From assembly GCA_947471745.1 (NCBI GenBank), contig CANJKZ010001112.1:1402001-1466000 (forward strand): DNA of 64,000 nt. Reading direction: 5' to 3'. The position numbers and the translations under genes were made by a program. The notes under the pieces were generated by a model that had not been told where the DNA came from, searched no databases, and saw only the letters and a program-made list of their open reading frames with translations. Position 1 is the stretch's first letter; every line of letters starts with the position of its first letter. This DNA is from Closterium sp. Naga37s-1. Lineage: Eukaryota > Streptophyta > Zygnematophyceae > Desmidiales > Closteriaceae. Shown one piece after another: positions 32,266 through 43,195 of the stretch.

Positions 32266-33603
32266 CCGCACCACAGTTTTCAAGCCTTCATAGGAGCAGG
32301 ACCCTCAGAGCCCTCCTCCTGTACCACCCTCCCCTCCTTCCCCTTCCCCCGGCTTCTCCTCCTCCACGTCCTCCACCTACACCTCCTCCACCACCTCTAC
32401 TTCCTCCTTCGCTACCCCTCCCTTCCCACTCTCCTCATTCTCCATCCTATCTATATGCTCCTGCACCAACGCATCATTCAAAACGCTGAACGCCTGGCCC
32501 TCCCCCAGAATAAAGACACTGCAGTTGGCTCCACTCAGCCCCCCCTCCTGCAGCGACTCCTTTATGGCAAGCAGTGCGTGTTACACCAACTCGTCCAGCG
32601 AATACGCCCCGGATGACTCATTCTTGCGCTCCAGGTACGTCTTGGCGGCCTGCGAACGCGCCCCGATCGCCATGGCATGGAATTCCCAGAAGTTGCCCGA
32701 CGTGCAGGTTTGAAAAATGTCCGGGCCGGTCTGGTCGAAGCCACCAGCAGCCCCACGCCGTACGGGCGGCGCCACAAGCGCTGCGTGTACACATGAGATT
32801 TGTCTGCTACCATGGGGACAAGGCGGCCCACCGGGAGAGGCGTCTCGAAGACAAACCTGTGACGGGATGGACAAGGAGGGGGTGTAGTGGATAGCAAGCA
32901 GATTCACATGGGAATAGAGAGTGAGGGAAAAAAAGGTAGGAGGGAGAGACGGGTGGCGGGAGAAGGGGGGAAAAGCGAATGGGGAGAGAGAGAACAGGTG
33001 TTACCACTGATATAGGAAGTGAAGCCCGGCAGCGAAAGGGCGTATGGAACAGGCCTGGGGGGAGATGGAGAGGGAAGATGAACATCAAAAGACGACAGGC
33101 AAACATGCGCTAGTGAGAAAGGGGTTGGTTTGTAAGTAGAGGGATGGCAACAGTCTGAAGAAAAGGTGTCTGAAGGGCGATGAGAGGAAGGTGAGGCGCA
33201 GCCCTATGAGACACGCACCCACAGCACATTACTCCGCTCATGCCCTGTTTATTTCCTTGTGCAACAGGCACTCACCACCCTCACTGCACACACCAGCTAC
33301 ATGTGGGAGATCTTGCACTGGCGTGGACGGTGTGTGGAGCACTCACTCGTGCGTCAAGGATTCAAGTGCGGGGCACTCACGTGTGAGACAAATGTTCAGA
33401 CCGCATGAAGCGGCAGAGCACGCGGCAGTCAGCGTTGAGCCCAGCGATGGCGATGCCCATCTGGTCGTCCACACGGGATATCTTGTGCTGATATGACGCC
33501 AGGGGGGACGCCGCTCGCTTGAGCGTGGCCAGCACGGCGTGTGTGGTCCTGCGCAGGCCCACTGCTGCAATGCCTTGCTTCACCGCCTCCATGGCGTCCT
33601 CCG

Positions 33604-34262
33604 CCTGGTGTGGAGGAGGGGGGCAGAGAGGAGGGGGAGGGGGGGGGGGTGTTGGAGGGGAGAGGGCATGAGGGAGGATAGCAGCGAGGCACACATGTCT
33701 CGCCTGTGCCATGCTGCCCTGCTTCACCGCCTGCATGGCGTACTCCACGTGGTGGGGAGGTGAGGAGGGAGGAGGGCATGAGCGAGGAGGGCATGAAGGA
33801 GGAGGTTAGCAGAGAGGCACACATGTGCGCGCTGCACTGCCCTTTTTCACTGCCTCTATCGCATACCCCACCTGGTGGGCATGCAGGGGAGAGGAGGGGG
33901 CGAAAGAGGGCATGAGTTGAGGAGGGAGGAGCGAATGAGGAAGGATAATAGTGAGTCGCAGGCGTCTTGCCTATGCTGCACTGCCCTGCTTCACTGCCTG
34001 CATGGCGTACTCCACCTAATGGGTGGGGGACGGAGAGGGGAAGGAGAGCATGAGGAGGGAGGAGGGCTTCAAGAAGGAGGAGGTTAGCAGCGGCACACCA
34101 CGTGTCTTGCGTGTGCGTCACCGCCCGTATGGCGTACTGCACCCTGTGGGCATGAAGGAAAGAGGAGTGGGGGGAAGATGGCATGGGTAGGGAGGAGCGC
34201 ATGAGGGAGGTTAGCAGTGAGGCGCAAGCGTCTTGCGTGTGCGTCACTGCCCCCAACACTTG
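33604..34262 (-). repeat. Six tandem copies of the exon-2 acceptor edge of the proteasome locus
   Basis: Copies of the exon-2 start ([12 protein letters not shown] in the best ones) begin at 33604 (the full exon), 33748, 33871, 34014, 34142 and about 34260, a period of 118-144 bp. The copy at 34014 has an acceptor AG followed by the canonical [14 protein letters not shown], whereas the copy fused to the full exon reads [11 protein letters not shown]. Confidence 0.85.
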
Positions 34263-34974
34263 ATGGGTGAGGGGGGGTAGTGAAAAGAGGGGGAGTGGCG
34301 AAACGGGGAGAAAGGATGGCGAGCATGCATGATGTGGTGTGCAAAGGGACAGAGAGACCAATGCATGGAATGCATGGAGTACCCGGCATGCACGGAATGC
34401 TGGCACGAGAGGAAGGCGGGCAGGGCGACAGGGGTTGCTGGGAAGAGGGGGGAGAGGGGGGGGAGGAGGAATGAGGTGGGGATTGGGCGAGCTAAGAATG
34501 AGGGAAGAGGCGAGGGAGTTGGCAAGCAAAAAGGGGAGAAAATTGGGGTGGTGGTGAGGAGGAAGGGAGGAGAGGGGTAACCGGGCGCGGTTGATTAGGA
34601 GAAGCGACAGGGTGGGGCAGGGCGAGGCGAGGTGGGGAAACAAGAGTGGAAGGGTAGCACGCACAGTGGCTTCTGTGGGTGCTCGTTGCCACGCGGTCAG
34701 GCGGCCATGGGGAGGGAGACATGGGGAAGGGGAAGGAGAAAAGGGGGGGAAGGGGGGCCGGAGGGAGGGAGAAAGGAGGGGAGGGGACGAGACCGAAGTT
34801 GAGGTGAGGGGAGGGGAGGGAGGAAAAAGAAGGGGAGGGCAAGGGACGGGAGGGGAAGGGAGGGCGAGGTGGGGATAGTGTTGTGAGGGCAGCACGCATG
34901 ATGCTCGCTTGGCATGAAGGGAAAACGAAGGTCTGGGCGAGGGAGAGCAGAAGCAAGGGTTTCATGAGTTCCAA
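34263..34974. other. Purine-rich intron sequence
   Basis: G/A-rich on the plus strand over about 450 bp (34,430-34,880), with no coding or repeat family recognised. It is intronic to the proteasome locus. Confidence 0.5.
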
Positions 34975-35078
34975 AATCAATCGCGGGGTTCGAACGCAGA
35001 ATCTTTGTAGGGACGGACTACCGTCGCACAGCCATCGCACTGCCGTTGAAAAACCGTCGCACAGCCGTCTCAGCACGA
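34975..35078 (-). repeat. tRNA-like fragment, possible SINE piece
   Basis: The minus strand has GTTCGAACCCC (B-box-like) preceded by CAGTGCGATGGCTGTGCGAC (A-box-like). No clean cloverleaf forms. It abuts the truncated end of Copia-H. Confidence 0.3.
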
Positions 35079-35245
35079 AGGAAGTCAACAGCGGCAGCAG
35101 AAGCGTAGGAGGGGGCAAGGGGGGAGGGGGAACACCTTTCAAAGAAAGGAGGGCGAGGAGTGCCACGAGCAGCACCTACAGCGACTATGCTAGCAAGGAG
35201 GTGCTTCTCGAGCAGGTCGACAGTGAGGTCCGTGGGGTCCATGGC

Positions 35246-35609
35246 TGTGAGGATCTAAGATCGAGCTCAGAAAAGAGAATGTGAATTGAATGATTCACCT
35301 GGGTACAAGGCGAGGCTATATATAGGCTCGACACAAAGGCAGTAACCCGGGTGTTACTAGAAGGTTCCGCGGGTCGCGAAGCGTCCCGAACGGGTCATTC
35401 CCGAATTCGGTAGAAGGCAATTCGGTGGCAACCCCTAGAATTCGGTGCACTCAACCTAGTTCGGTGCCTATAACTATAATAATATAGTAAAGGCAACGAA
35501 CCTAGGAAATCAAGCAAAAGCAAGCAAAGCAAAATTAAGCTAAGCTAGATAATGCGTAATAAAGTCCAGGCAAGCTAGCAAAGCCAGCATAAGCCGTCGT
35601 ACTCTCACA
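35246..35609 (-). repeat. Solo LTR of the chromovirus family inserted in Copia-H gag
   Basis: 364 bp, TG...CA, clearly the same family as the LTRs at 48748-49115 and 54243-54610. It is flanked by a perfect 5-bp target-site duplication ATGGC (35241-35245 and 35610-35614). Only one LTR is present, so the rest was lost by LTR-LTR recombination. Confidence 0.95.
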
Positions 35610-36169
35610 ATGGCAAGAAAGAGGTCCCTGACTGCGCTAAGAGAGACAGGGAGGCGGGTGACGATGAAGTAGAGAGCGATGTACATGGGGGGGGGTATTC
35701 TTGTCTAGAAACTTGGTGGGAAGCACGGCGCGGTAGCGAGTGTCACTAGTGCGAAGGTGGGTGACTAGGTCGTCGACCGTGGCAAAGGCGGACAGCTCGG
35801 GAAAAAGGTAGGGCAGTATAAGGCGGCCGAGCGCAGCAGTGGCAGGGGAGGAGTAACGAGTGCCTACAGCGTCGTACAGGGCTTTAGCAGTCTTGTGCTG
35901 GCCAAAGTGAGCGCGTTCGGCTAACGGTAGGTGGTTGCGAACGGCTAGGCGTGCAGCACCGTCACGGGTAAGCCACTGTGAGCGAGTCGCACTGTCGGCT
36001 GTGTCGGGAGGGGCGAGAGAGGCTCCAGACGTGTGGTCAAACAACGAAACGCCGTCTCTATAATCGCTCAGTAGGAACAGCTGTAAGTCATCGAGCCACA
36101 TAGCAAACTGGATCGGACGGCCCTCAGGATCGAATGTGAGGACGCTGAGAGTAGCCATAGCGAGCAGAG

Positions 36170-36975
36170 CAGGGTGGCGCGCGAGCAGCAGGGCAGCGCG
36201 CAAGCAAGGACGGCGCGACGGGCAGGGCGGCGCGTAAGCGCTAGGGAAGCGCACAGGGCAGAGCGGGGCGGCGCACTGCTAGGGCAGGGCGGCGGAACTG
36301 GCAGGGCAGGGCGGCGGCCAGCAGGGCGGCGCGCGGGCAGGGCAGGGCAGGGCGGCGGCCAGCAGGGCGGCACGGGGGCAGGGAGGGCAGGGCGGCGGCC
36401 AGCAAGGCGGCACGCGGGCAGGGCAGGGCAGGGCGGCGGCCAGCAGGGCAGCGCGCGGGCAGGTCAGGGCGGCGCGGTGGCCAGCAGGGCGGCGCACGGG
36501 TAGGGCAGGGTAGCACGCGGCCAGCAGGGCGGTGGGCGGGCAGGGCAGGGCGTGCGCGGGCGGCGCGACGCAGGGCAGAGCGTGCACGGGAGGCGCGACG
36601 CTGGGCAGGGCGGGGCGTGCGCAGGCAGCGCGACGCAGGGCAAAGTGTGCGCGGGGCGGCGCGACGCTGGGCAGGGCCAGGCGCGCGCGGGCAGCGTGAC
36701 GCAGAGCAGGGCGTGCGCGGGGCGGCGCGACGCGGGGCAGGGCCAGGCGCACGCGGACGGCGTGACGCAGGGCAGGGCGTGCGCGGGGTGGCGCGACGCG
36801 GGGCAGGGCGCACGCGGGGCAGGGTAGGGCGACGCGATGCTAGCAGGGCGGCGTGACGGGCAGGGCAGAGCAGCGCGCCGCCAGCAGGGAGGCGCGCGGG
36901 CAGGGCAGGGCAGCGCAAGGCCAGCAGGGCAGCACGACGGGTGGGGTAGCGCGACAGGCAGGGTAGGGCGCTACG
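36170..36975 (-). repeat. G+C-rich leader array of Copia-H
   Basis: Two tandem families by eye: about 33-bp units GGCGGCGCGCGGGCAGGGCA-like (36280-36540) and about 35-bp units around GCGTGCGCGGGCGGCGCGACG minus its last base (36545-36810). It sits between primer site and gag, as in Copia-G and Copia-E. Confidence 0.8.
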
Positions 36976-37038
36976 GGCAGCGAGCTATACGGTGGACCCT
37001 AAAAAAATGGTCATGGGACAGGACCTGCTCTAATACCA

Positions 37039-37164
37039 TGTTAGAAGACTAAGCGAGAATGATTGCATTGAACAGAAAGTAGGTACAAGTACTAACCCTA
37101 ATTGGGTTGTACCCCACATGGGCTACCCCACTACAGCCTACACACACAACATAATAGTTTGACA
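37039..37164 (-). repeat. LTR of Copia-H (126 bp)
   Basis: Shares with the Copia-G LTR the stem-loop motif (37082-37113: GGTAC, AACCC, GGGTT, GTACC) and the words CCCACTACAGCCTAC and TTTGACA. Confidence 0.85.
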
Positions 37165-37280
37165 ATACTGTCGAAGTGCAGATCGAGGCGATTTGCAAGT
37201 AGAATGCAGGCCCAGAAAGCCGACAGACTGGTAGTCACGCTTTAGGAAGCGCGACCAAAAGGTGAGGGGATCGAGCGAAC

Positions 37281-37728
37281 TGTTGGAGTAAGCGGGAATT
37301 AACTTAGCATTCCCGAAGGTGCAGCTGTATCGTACCCGTCACTACCGAAGCAACAACTGCAACAACATTGGACCAGTCCATAAAAGGGCAGGAAGGTCAA
37401 CAGTCGCAAGTCAACTGTCGCGACAGTTGACCATCTGGACTGAACGGTTATACGCGAAGAATGGCAACAGGCGTAACTATCTGTACAGTTACATGCAGCA
37501 ACCCGGTAGCGAGAGAAGAGCAAAAGTCAGGGTTACTGTAGAAATGCCTGTATTACTGGAATGTACCTTTTAGAGTACTGGCTAGCTAAATCTATATATT
37601 GTGTGTGATTTTCTTCTTTAATCAATCTTGTCATCTACATTCACTATGCACAAGGTTCCTACCACAACCAAGACTTCCGCTACACTACTCTGAGCAGACC
37701 TATCATATCTACGATCCTTATCACAACA
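37281..37728 (+). repeat. Left LTR of Copia-C (448 bp)
   Basis: Starts TGTTGGAGTAAG and ends TCACAACA, immediately before the tRNA-Met-type primer site at 37729. The last ~20 bp resemble 54611-54633, interpreted as the far end of the partner LTR. Confidence 0.7.
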
Positions 37729-38526
37729 TGGTATGAGAGCTGGTTTGGATTATAGGAGCTGCTAAGACATCCATCTGCAAAAACGATTTTCATTATCATA
37801 AATATCCTACATTTGAGGCTAGCACTATACAAGGTGCAGACTGTGGAGAAACTGGAGGAAACCCAGTCCATCCAACTTCCATTGTCACCTCAGGAGTGAC
37901 ATCAATGGATCCAGCTTTCACTGAGTAGCTGATTACCCGCATCAACGCCTTGGAGAGCCATCACCAGCCGATGGGCATCGACGGCTCCAGCTACACCCGC
38001 GGACCTCTCGATCCACAAGATCCCACTTCGAGCGTTCATTTACCTTCCACAATTGTGGAGCTCAAGGACCTGCACAAGCACAACAACAAGCACATTACGA
38101 AGCAATGGCGTCAATTCAGAGCAAATTCCTCTCAACTTCCAAGCTCAAGACATCAACGTTCTTCGGCGGGAAGGATTTTTATACATAGAGCTTCGGATTC
38201 GAGCTCCTAGCTCAAAGCGCGCAGATTTAGATGTATTACGACGCGTCCTTACCCTCTCCGACCAATGGCTCACCTTAGGCAAAAACGCAGTACTACAACG
38301 AGTCGCTCCCTGCCTACACGGTCTTGATCCAGAATCTAGCGCTTGCGGATCAGCTCAGTATTCGCTCATTCAAGAATGAGTGGGCGCCCACGCAACAATC
38401 CTAGGAACACCTGTGCACATGCCACATGCCAACCGACTCAGTAATGCTCAGTCGCCTGTTAAACCAGTTGAACAACGTCAGGATGTTCCTTGGAGAAAAG
38501 GCAGAGGCATACATCAATTGCTGCAG

Positions 38527-39101
38527 AAATCTGTCGCATAAGATACGAAGTGGGAATTCATATCTTGTGTGACGGTTAGGTGAAGTGCAACAAGTGAGGT
38601 GTACTCGTTAGCAGGACCGGGTTTATAATGCGAAGATGTGAAGAGTTGGGATCCAGCTGGCAAAGCAGTGGGCGGGATAGGCCGAGAGCAAGACAAGCGG
38701 GGACATCCAACCATGCAGACGGACCGCTGGTACAGTGATGGGTGGAGGTGACGAGGGTTTGCAGCAGCTTGGGTGGGAGCATAGCCGAGGTGGCCGGGAA
38801 GCCCTATTGACACGACCAGGACGGCTGTAATTTCGTTGTACATATGGTGGGCTGAGGTGTACGCGCAAGATTGATTGCATGTCGAATGAATGGTGTTTTT
38901 CTGTGAATGTGTGCAGGAACAGGGTCACGACCAAGCGTGGTTGCAGGAGTAGGCACAAGCTAGTCTAGTCACATCTTGTACATAGCCTACTAGCTTCATC
39001 AGCTACCCTGCTTCTTTGTTTGTTTTCTCGCTATACTTGAGTGGTGTGTGCAATTCTTGTAAGCATTTGCTAGCCAGCAGAGAAACCTGTCGATGGGTTA
39101 G
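38527..39101 (+). repeat. Left LTR of Gypsy-DNMT
   Basis: Aligns over its full length with about 46520-47089; shared start word CATAAGATACGAAGTGGG and shared end around GAAACCTGT(C/T)GATGGGTT. The exact outer base and the target-site duplication could not be fixed by eye. Confidence 0.85.
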
Positions 39102-40906
39102 GAAGCTTTTTCGACAAACAAAGAAGAGTGGCGCGAGTATATGCCGCTGAGATCCGGGTGAACGTACTAGCCAGAAAGTCTGGGGGGTAACGCGACGTCG
39201 GACTGCACGAGGGCGCAGACCTGGTGACCCGCGGAGCGGCGGGGACAGGGAGAGCATCAGTGGGGACTGGCATGGAGGACAGAGAGGTCTATCGCATCCC
39301 GTCCAGGCGACGGAGTCAAGGAGACTTACTCGCTAGCGGGAGAGAGGATGCCACACGGCTCGTGGGGGGAGCGAAAAGCGGACGGCTTCAGCGCACCGGC
39401 TCCATGGAACGACAGCGTTGGACGGATCCGGAGCAGGGAGAAGAACCGAAATCGAGGAGGGAGGGAATGTCAAACAGCGAGCTGAGAAGTGGAGATACAT
39501 CAATCTGCCGGAGATTAAGGTCCCAGAGAGATTCGTCGGGCAAGCGGGCGTGGGAGCAGATCTACGGAATTGCCTGATGCAGATCGACAACGTGCGGTAC
39601 CGCTGGACTCGAGATGGGCTAGAGGCCGAAGAGTTCTTTCACGGTTTGTCTAACACGCTAGCTGGCGAAGCGGAAACATACTACCGTATCACTCGGGAGG
39701 ACCCGATCGAGAAATACCGAGACCGAACGGGGCATCCGTGGGGTATTGTCGACGAATTTCTGGAGAACCTCAAGCGACAGTTCCCGGTGCAGACGCCCGA
39801 GAAAGTACAGCAATTCGCGCACTTCGAGCGGAGGAGCGAGGAGTCGCTGTTGAGTTACTACGGGCGCCTCAAAGAACTGGCGCTGGACATGGAGTGTACC
39901 GACGAGCGCCGTCTGATCAGCAAATTCCTAAACGGGCTGGACAAGAACATGGTTAAAGACCTACGCGGGAAGGTGTTCGAGATCGGGTGGAAGGCAACCC
40001 TGCATCAGGTGTACGATCTCGCATGCCGCTATGAGACGGGGCTGAAGCTATACGAGCTGAAGAAGGCCGAAAGCGGGGGAGCAGAGCGTCGCCGAGGAGT
40101 GTGGATGGCCAGCCCTCAGGGAGAGACGAGAACCCGCGATGAGAGTCCGAGCGTTGATCGGAGGAGATGTCACCGGTGCGGACAGGTCGGGCACATCCAG
40201 AGGGACTGCACGCAGGCCCCGCGATGCTACACATGTGGGGAATCAGGACATCTGCACCAAGATTGCTACGCCAAGCGCCCACCGAAGGGGAGAAGCAAGA
40301 GTCGGGGTGAAATCGAAGAAGAAATGCGGAAGCTGCGGGAGCAGCTAGAGGAGATGGGGGGAGAGGAAAAGGGCACTGGGGTGATGTTCGTGGCCGCGGA
40401 AGAAGAGGAAGATACGCAGAGCCATGCCTCGTTCGCGCTCATGGCAAGGCCAGGAAGCAGACGAGAGGCGAGTCGCCAACAGGGAGGCGGGGTGCTGTGA
40501 GCAGGCATACCAGGTGGAGGATACGCGAGGGAGCAACGCTGCGCAGAAGACCCAGAGTTTGAAGATGAAGCCTACCGACACCCCAAGGAACGGATACTGT
40601 GCCAATCCACAGTGCTCGTTGCGGCGAAAGGTTTGGTGGTCGTGGCAGGAAAACCGGTGGACATGGCCATCATCGACACGGGCTCTCACCACGTCCTAAT
40701 CGGAAAAGGGCTGGCGGAACAGATGCAGCTACACGAGGAAGGTCGGTTAAGAGAGCGCGGCTGCTCGGTTATGACGGCTGAAGGAGGAGAGCCGAAGTGG
40801 CTGCCCTGCACTCGGCATACGGTAGAGATAGTGCTCAAACCGGGAGAACGCGACGAGTGCCGAGTGAAGTTGACCTGTGGAGTCACGGAGTCAGGGGACT
40901 ACGACC

Positions 40907-41994
40907 TGTCAGAATGCTATAATTGTCTAGTCTGCAGTGGGGTACTATATAGTGAGTACAACCCAAAATAGGGTTTGCTATATGTATCCTATCTGCTGCT
41001 AGTGCAACCCCTCTTTCTGTTTCTCACTTTCTTCTAGCATTTCTCGACATGGTATCAGAGCGAGAACGCTCCTGGCCTGTGGGCCCACCTGCTTCCGCTG
41101 CTGTCCTGCCTGTCGCGCGCCCCGGGCGCGCGACGTTTTCTGCCTGCCGCACGCCCGGCGCGCGCGGCGTTTTTTCTTCCCGCGCCCTGCCCGTCGCCCC
41201 TCGCAGCGTCCCAGGGACCTGCGCGCCGCCCCGCTTCCGCTCGCACGCCGCCCCAGCTGCTGCCCGCGTATCTGCCCCGCGCCGCACGTGCGCCGCCTGC
41301 TTTGGGGGTATGGGGGTGGCGGGTATGGGGGTGGCGGGTGTATGAGCCGTCCCCTGCTCCTCCTCCTCCTCCGTCTCCCACTGCTGCAGCTGCCGCTGAG
41401 GGGGGTGGGTGTGTGGGAGCCGAGGGAGTGGCGCTAGGGGGGTGTCGTGGGAGTGGAGCTAGGGGTGCAGCAAGGGGTGTGTGAAAGGGGTGTGGGACAG
41501 TTGGGGGAGGTTGGGCGGAGGTAGTCGTCGTGACGTCAGCAGCGCCAGTAGTCCGAGGCCCTTGCTCTGGTAGCCCAGCGAGCCTGCTGCGCCAGTCGCC
41601 CGTGGGTCCGTTTCTTATGCCGCTCGTCTTAGCCGCGGAGCCAGTTACTCCTGTGGTCCGGGGCCCTTGCTCCGGTAGCCACCGTGCGCGCCGCTCCTGT
41701 TGCCCATGTGTCTGCGGCTTCACTCGTCGCCTCCTATCTCCACTCCTCTCACAGTCCCTCCTCCTCCTCACTTGCCCTCTGTGACTACCTCTAGCTCTGC
41801 TTGTGCTTGTGAACTTCTTATGCGACTGCTTGTTGTGCTGATCATACCCCACTTTGCCTATGGGGGTGTGTCAGAATGCTATAATTGTCTAGTCTACAGT
41901 GGGGTACTCTATAGTGAGTACAGCCCAAATTAGGGTTTGCTATATGTATCCTATCTGCTGCTAGTGCAACCCTCTTTCTGTTTCTAACCTTCTG
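40907..41994 (+). mobile_element. Small non-autonomous LTR element (TRIM-like) inside Gypsy-DNMT
   Basis: Left LTR 40907-41049 (143 bp, TG...CA) is followed by the primer site TGGTATCAGAGCGAGAA. The right LTR begins at 41869 and is incomplete at its end. The two differ at about 4 % over the alignable part. The ~820-bp interior is G+C-rich and codes for nothing recognisable. The purine tract TGCCTATGGGGGTG directly before the right LTR matches that of Copia-E and resembles that of Copia-F, so this is a non-autonomous relative of the short-LTR Copia family. Confidence 0.8.
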
Positions 41995-42302
41995 ATGGGA
42001 ATACGGTTACTGTATGCGGTGGGTGCGACGATCTGCACGTGGCAAGAGAAACTCATATACCGGCCGCGCTTCTGGAGGCCTGGGGGGCCAAGAGGGACGC
42101 TGCTAGTGCGGTTCGTAAGCCAAGAGCCTAAAGGGGCCTACCAGGCCAGGATGGTGGAACTGGAGGACCAGCTCGGGGAGATGAGTTGGTACGAAGCCGA
42201 AGCCGAGCTGGATCAGAGAGAGCAGCGCGAGCTGTGGGCAAAAAGAAAGGAGGTGATTTCCGGAGAGGTGCTGAACAAGCGAATCCTGTAGAAGCCCATC
42301 AA

Positions 42303-43195
42303 GATGCTGGAGCTGTTTGGAGGATTGGGGACGGGGTTGGCCGCCGCGCTGAAGGCAGGCTGGAGAACCGAGAAGTGGATCTACGTGGAGGCGAACCCGC
42401 GGGTGCGGAAGATGGCTGAGCACCATGTAGAGCTGCTGCGGCGCACCTACCCCGGACAAATCATGGATGGAGCGACTGACGGTAACTGCAGGCACACGAT
42501 GTGAAGGAGATAACAGAAGCACAGATAACGGCATGGGGATGAGTGGACATGCTAATCGCGAGATAAGAGTACCAGGGAGCGTCGAGGGCAGGAGACGGGT
42601 TGGGGTTTGAAGACAGCAGGTCGGCTTTGTTCGAGGACATGGTACAAGTGATGCAGATCACGCACAAGATACATGGGGAGTACTTGTATGTACTGGAGAA
42701 CCCGGACTTTGCCACAGATCTAAGAGAACCCGTGAGAGCAGCATACCAGAGAGTGACATCGCTGCTGGGGGCACGAGTGGTGATGGACGCAGCACAGGCG
42801 GGGGCCAGGTCACACCGAGGCCGACGCTACTGGCAGAACGGCCTCTCAGAGGGACGCCTACGGCTGGAGCTCTCGAAGCTGAAGAGGCCAGAAGCAAGAC
42901 TGGTGAGGGACATTCTGGAGCCCAACAGGCAGGAGTCGCCCGTGCAATATCCTGATCACCCAGCGCACTATCCCTCCAACACGCCGGGCGAACCGAGACA
43001 AGCGTGGCCAACAATGGTGGCGCACGTGGGATCCTACGCGTTCCAGATGAAGGAAGGATTGCCCGGACCTGGGATGGTGAAGGACTTGCGGACTAGAGAG
43101 TGGGGAGAGCCCACGGCGCTGGAAAGAGAGTTGGCCATGGGGTCTCTGCCTGGAGCGACCGCGGCAGAAGGAATGGCGGAATGGGAACGCAAATG
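42303..43195 (+). mobile_element. DNA cytosine-5 methyltransferase domain within Gypsy-DNMT
   Basis: A C5-methyltransferase transfers a methyl group from S-adenosylmethionine to cytosine in DNA. Visible family landmarks in the right order: motif I, MLELFGGLGTGLAAALKAG (42304 on), with the SAM-binding F-G-G-x-G-T-G turn; an acidic strand-2 region (IYVEANP); the stretch GLGFEDSRSALFEDM that follows motif IV in this family (about 42,602); an ENV-like motif VI (VLENP, about 42,693); a motif-VIII-like SHRGRRYWQNG (42810-42842); and EPTALERELAMG (43107-43142), a late-domain block. The domain lies between protease and reverse transcriptase, the pol position described for charophyte Gypsy elements. 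It belongs to a fossil element. Confidence 0.85.

Larger units (their letters stand above)
35079..37164 (-). mobile_element. Ty1/Copia element Copia-H, 5' remnant (LTR, leader, gag)
   Basis: Reading the minus strand: LTR 37039-37164 (126 bp), primer-complementary site just inside it (sense TGGTATTAGAGCAGG), G+C-rich leader array (36170-36975), then gag (about 36150 down to 35090) with the block 'LPLAERAHFGQHKTAKALYDAV'. Pol and the 3' LTR are missing. The gag is split by a chromovirus solo LTR (35246-35609). It lies in intron 1 of the proteasome locus. Broken fossil with a few breaks. Confidence 0.85.

Noticed and set aside
32200-32290. LINE 3' end inferred from the 53-base poly(T)
   Set aside because: No RT, endonuclease or SINE head adjoins it; the neighbouring sequence is the 3' end of the proteasome locus.
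33429-34895. A single 488-residue minus-strand protein
   Set aside because: It is a read-through of intron sequence and exon-edge duplicates out of the proteasome frame; the true exon lies in another frame at 33604-33381.
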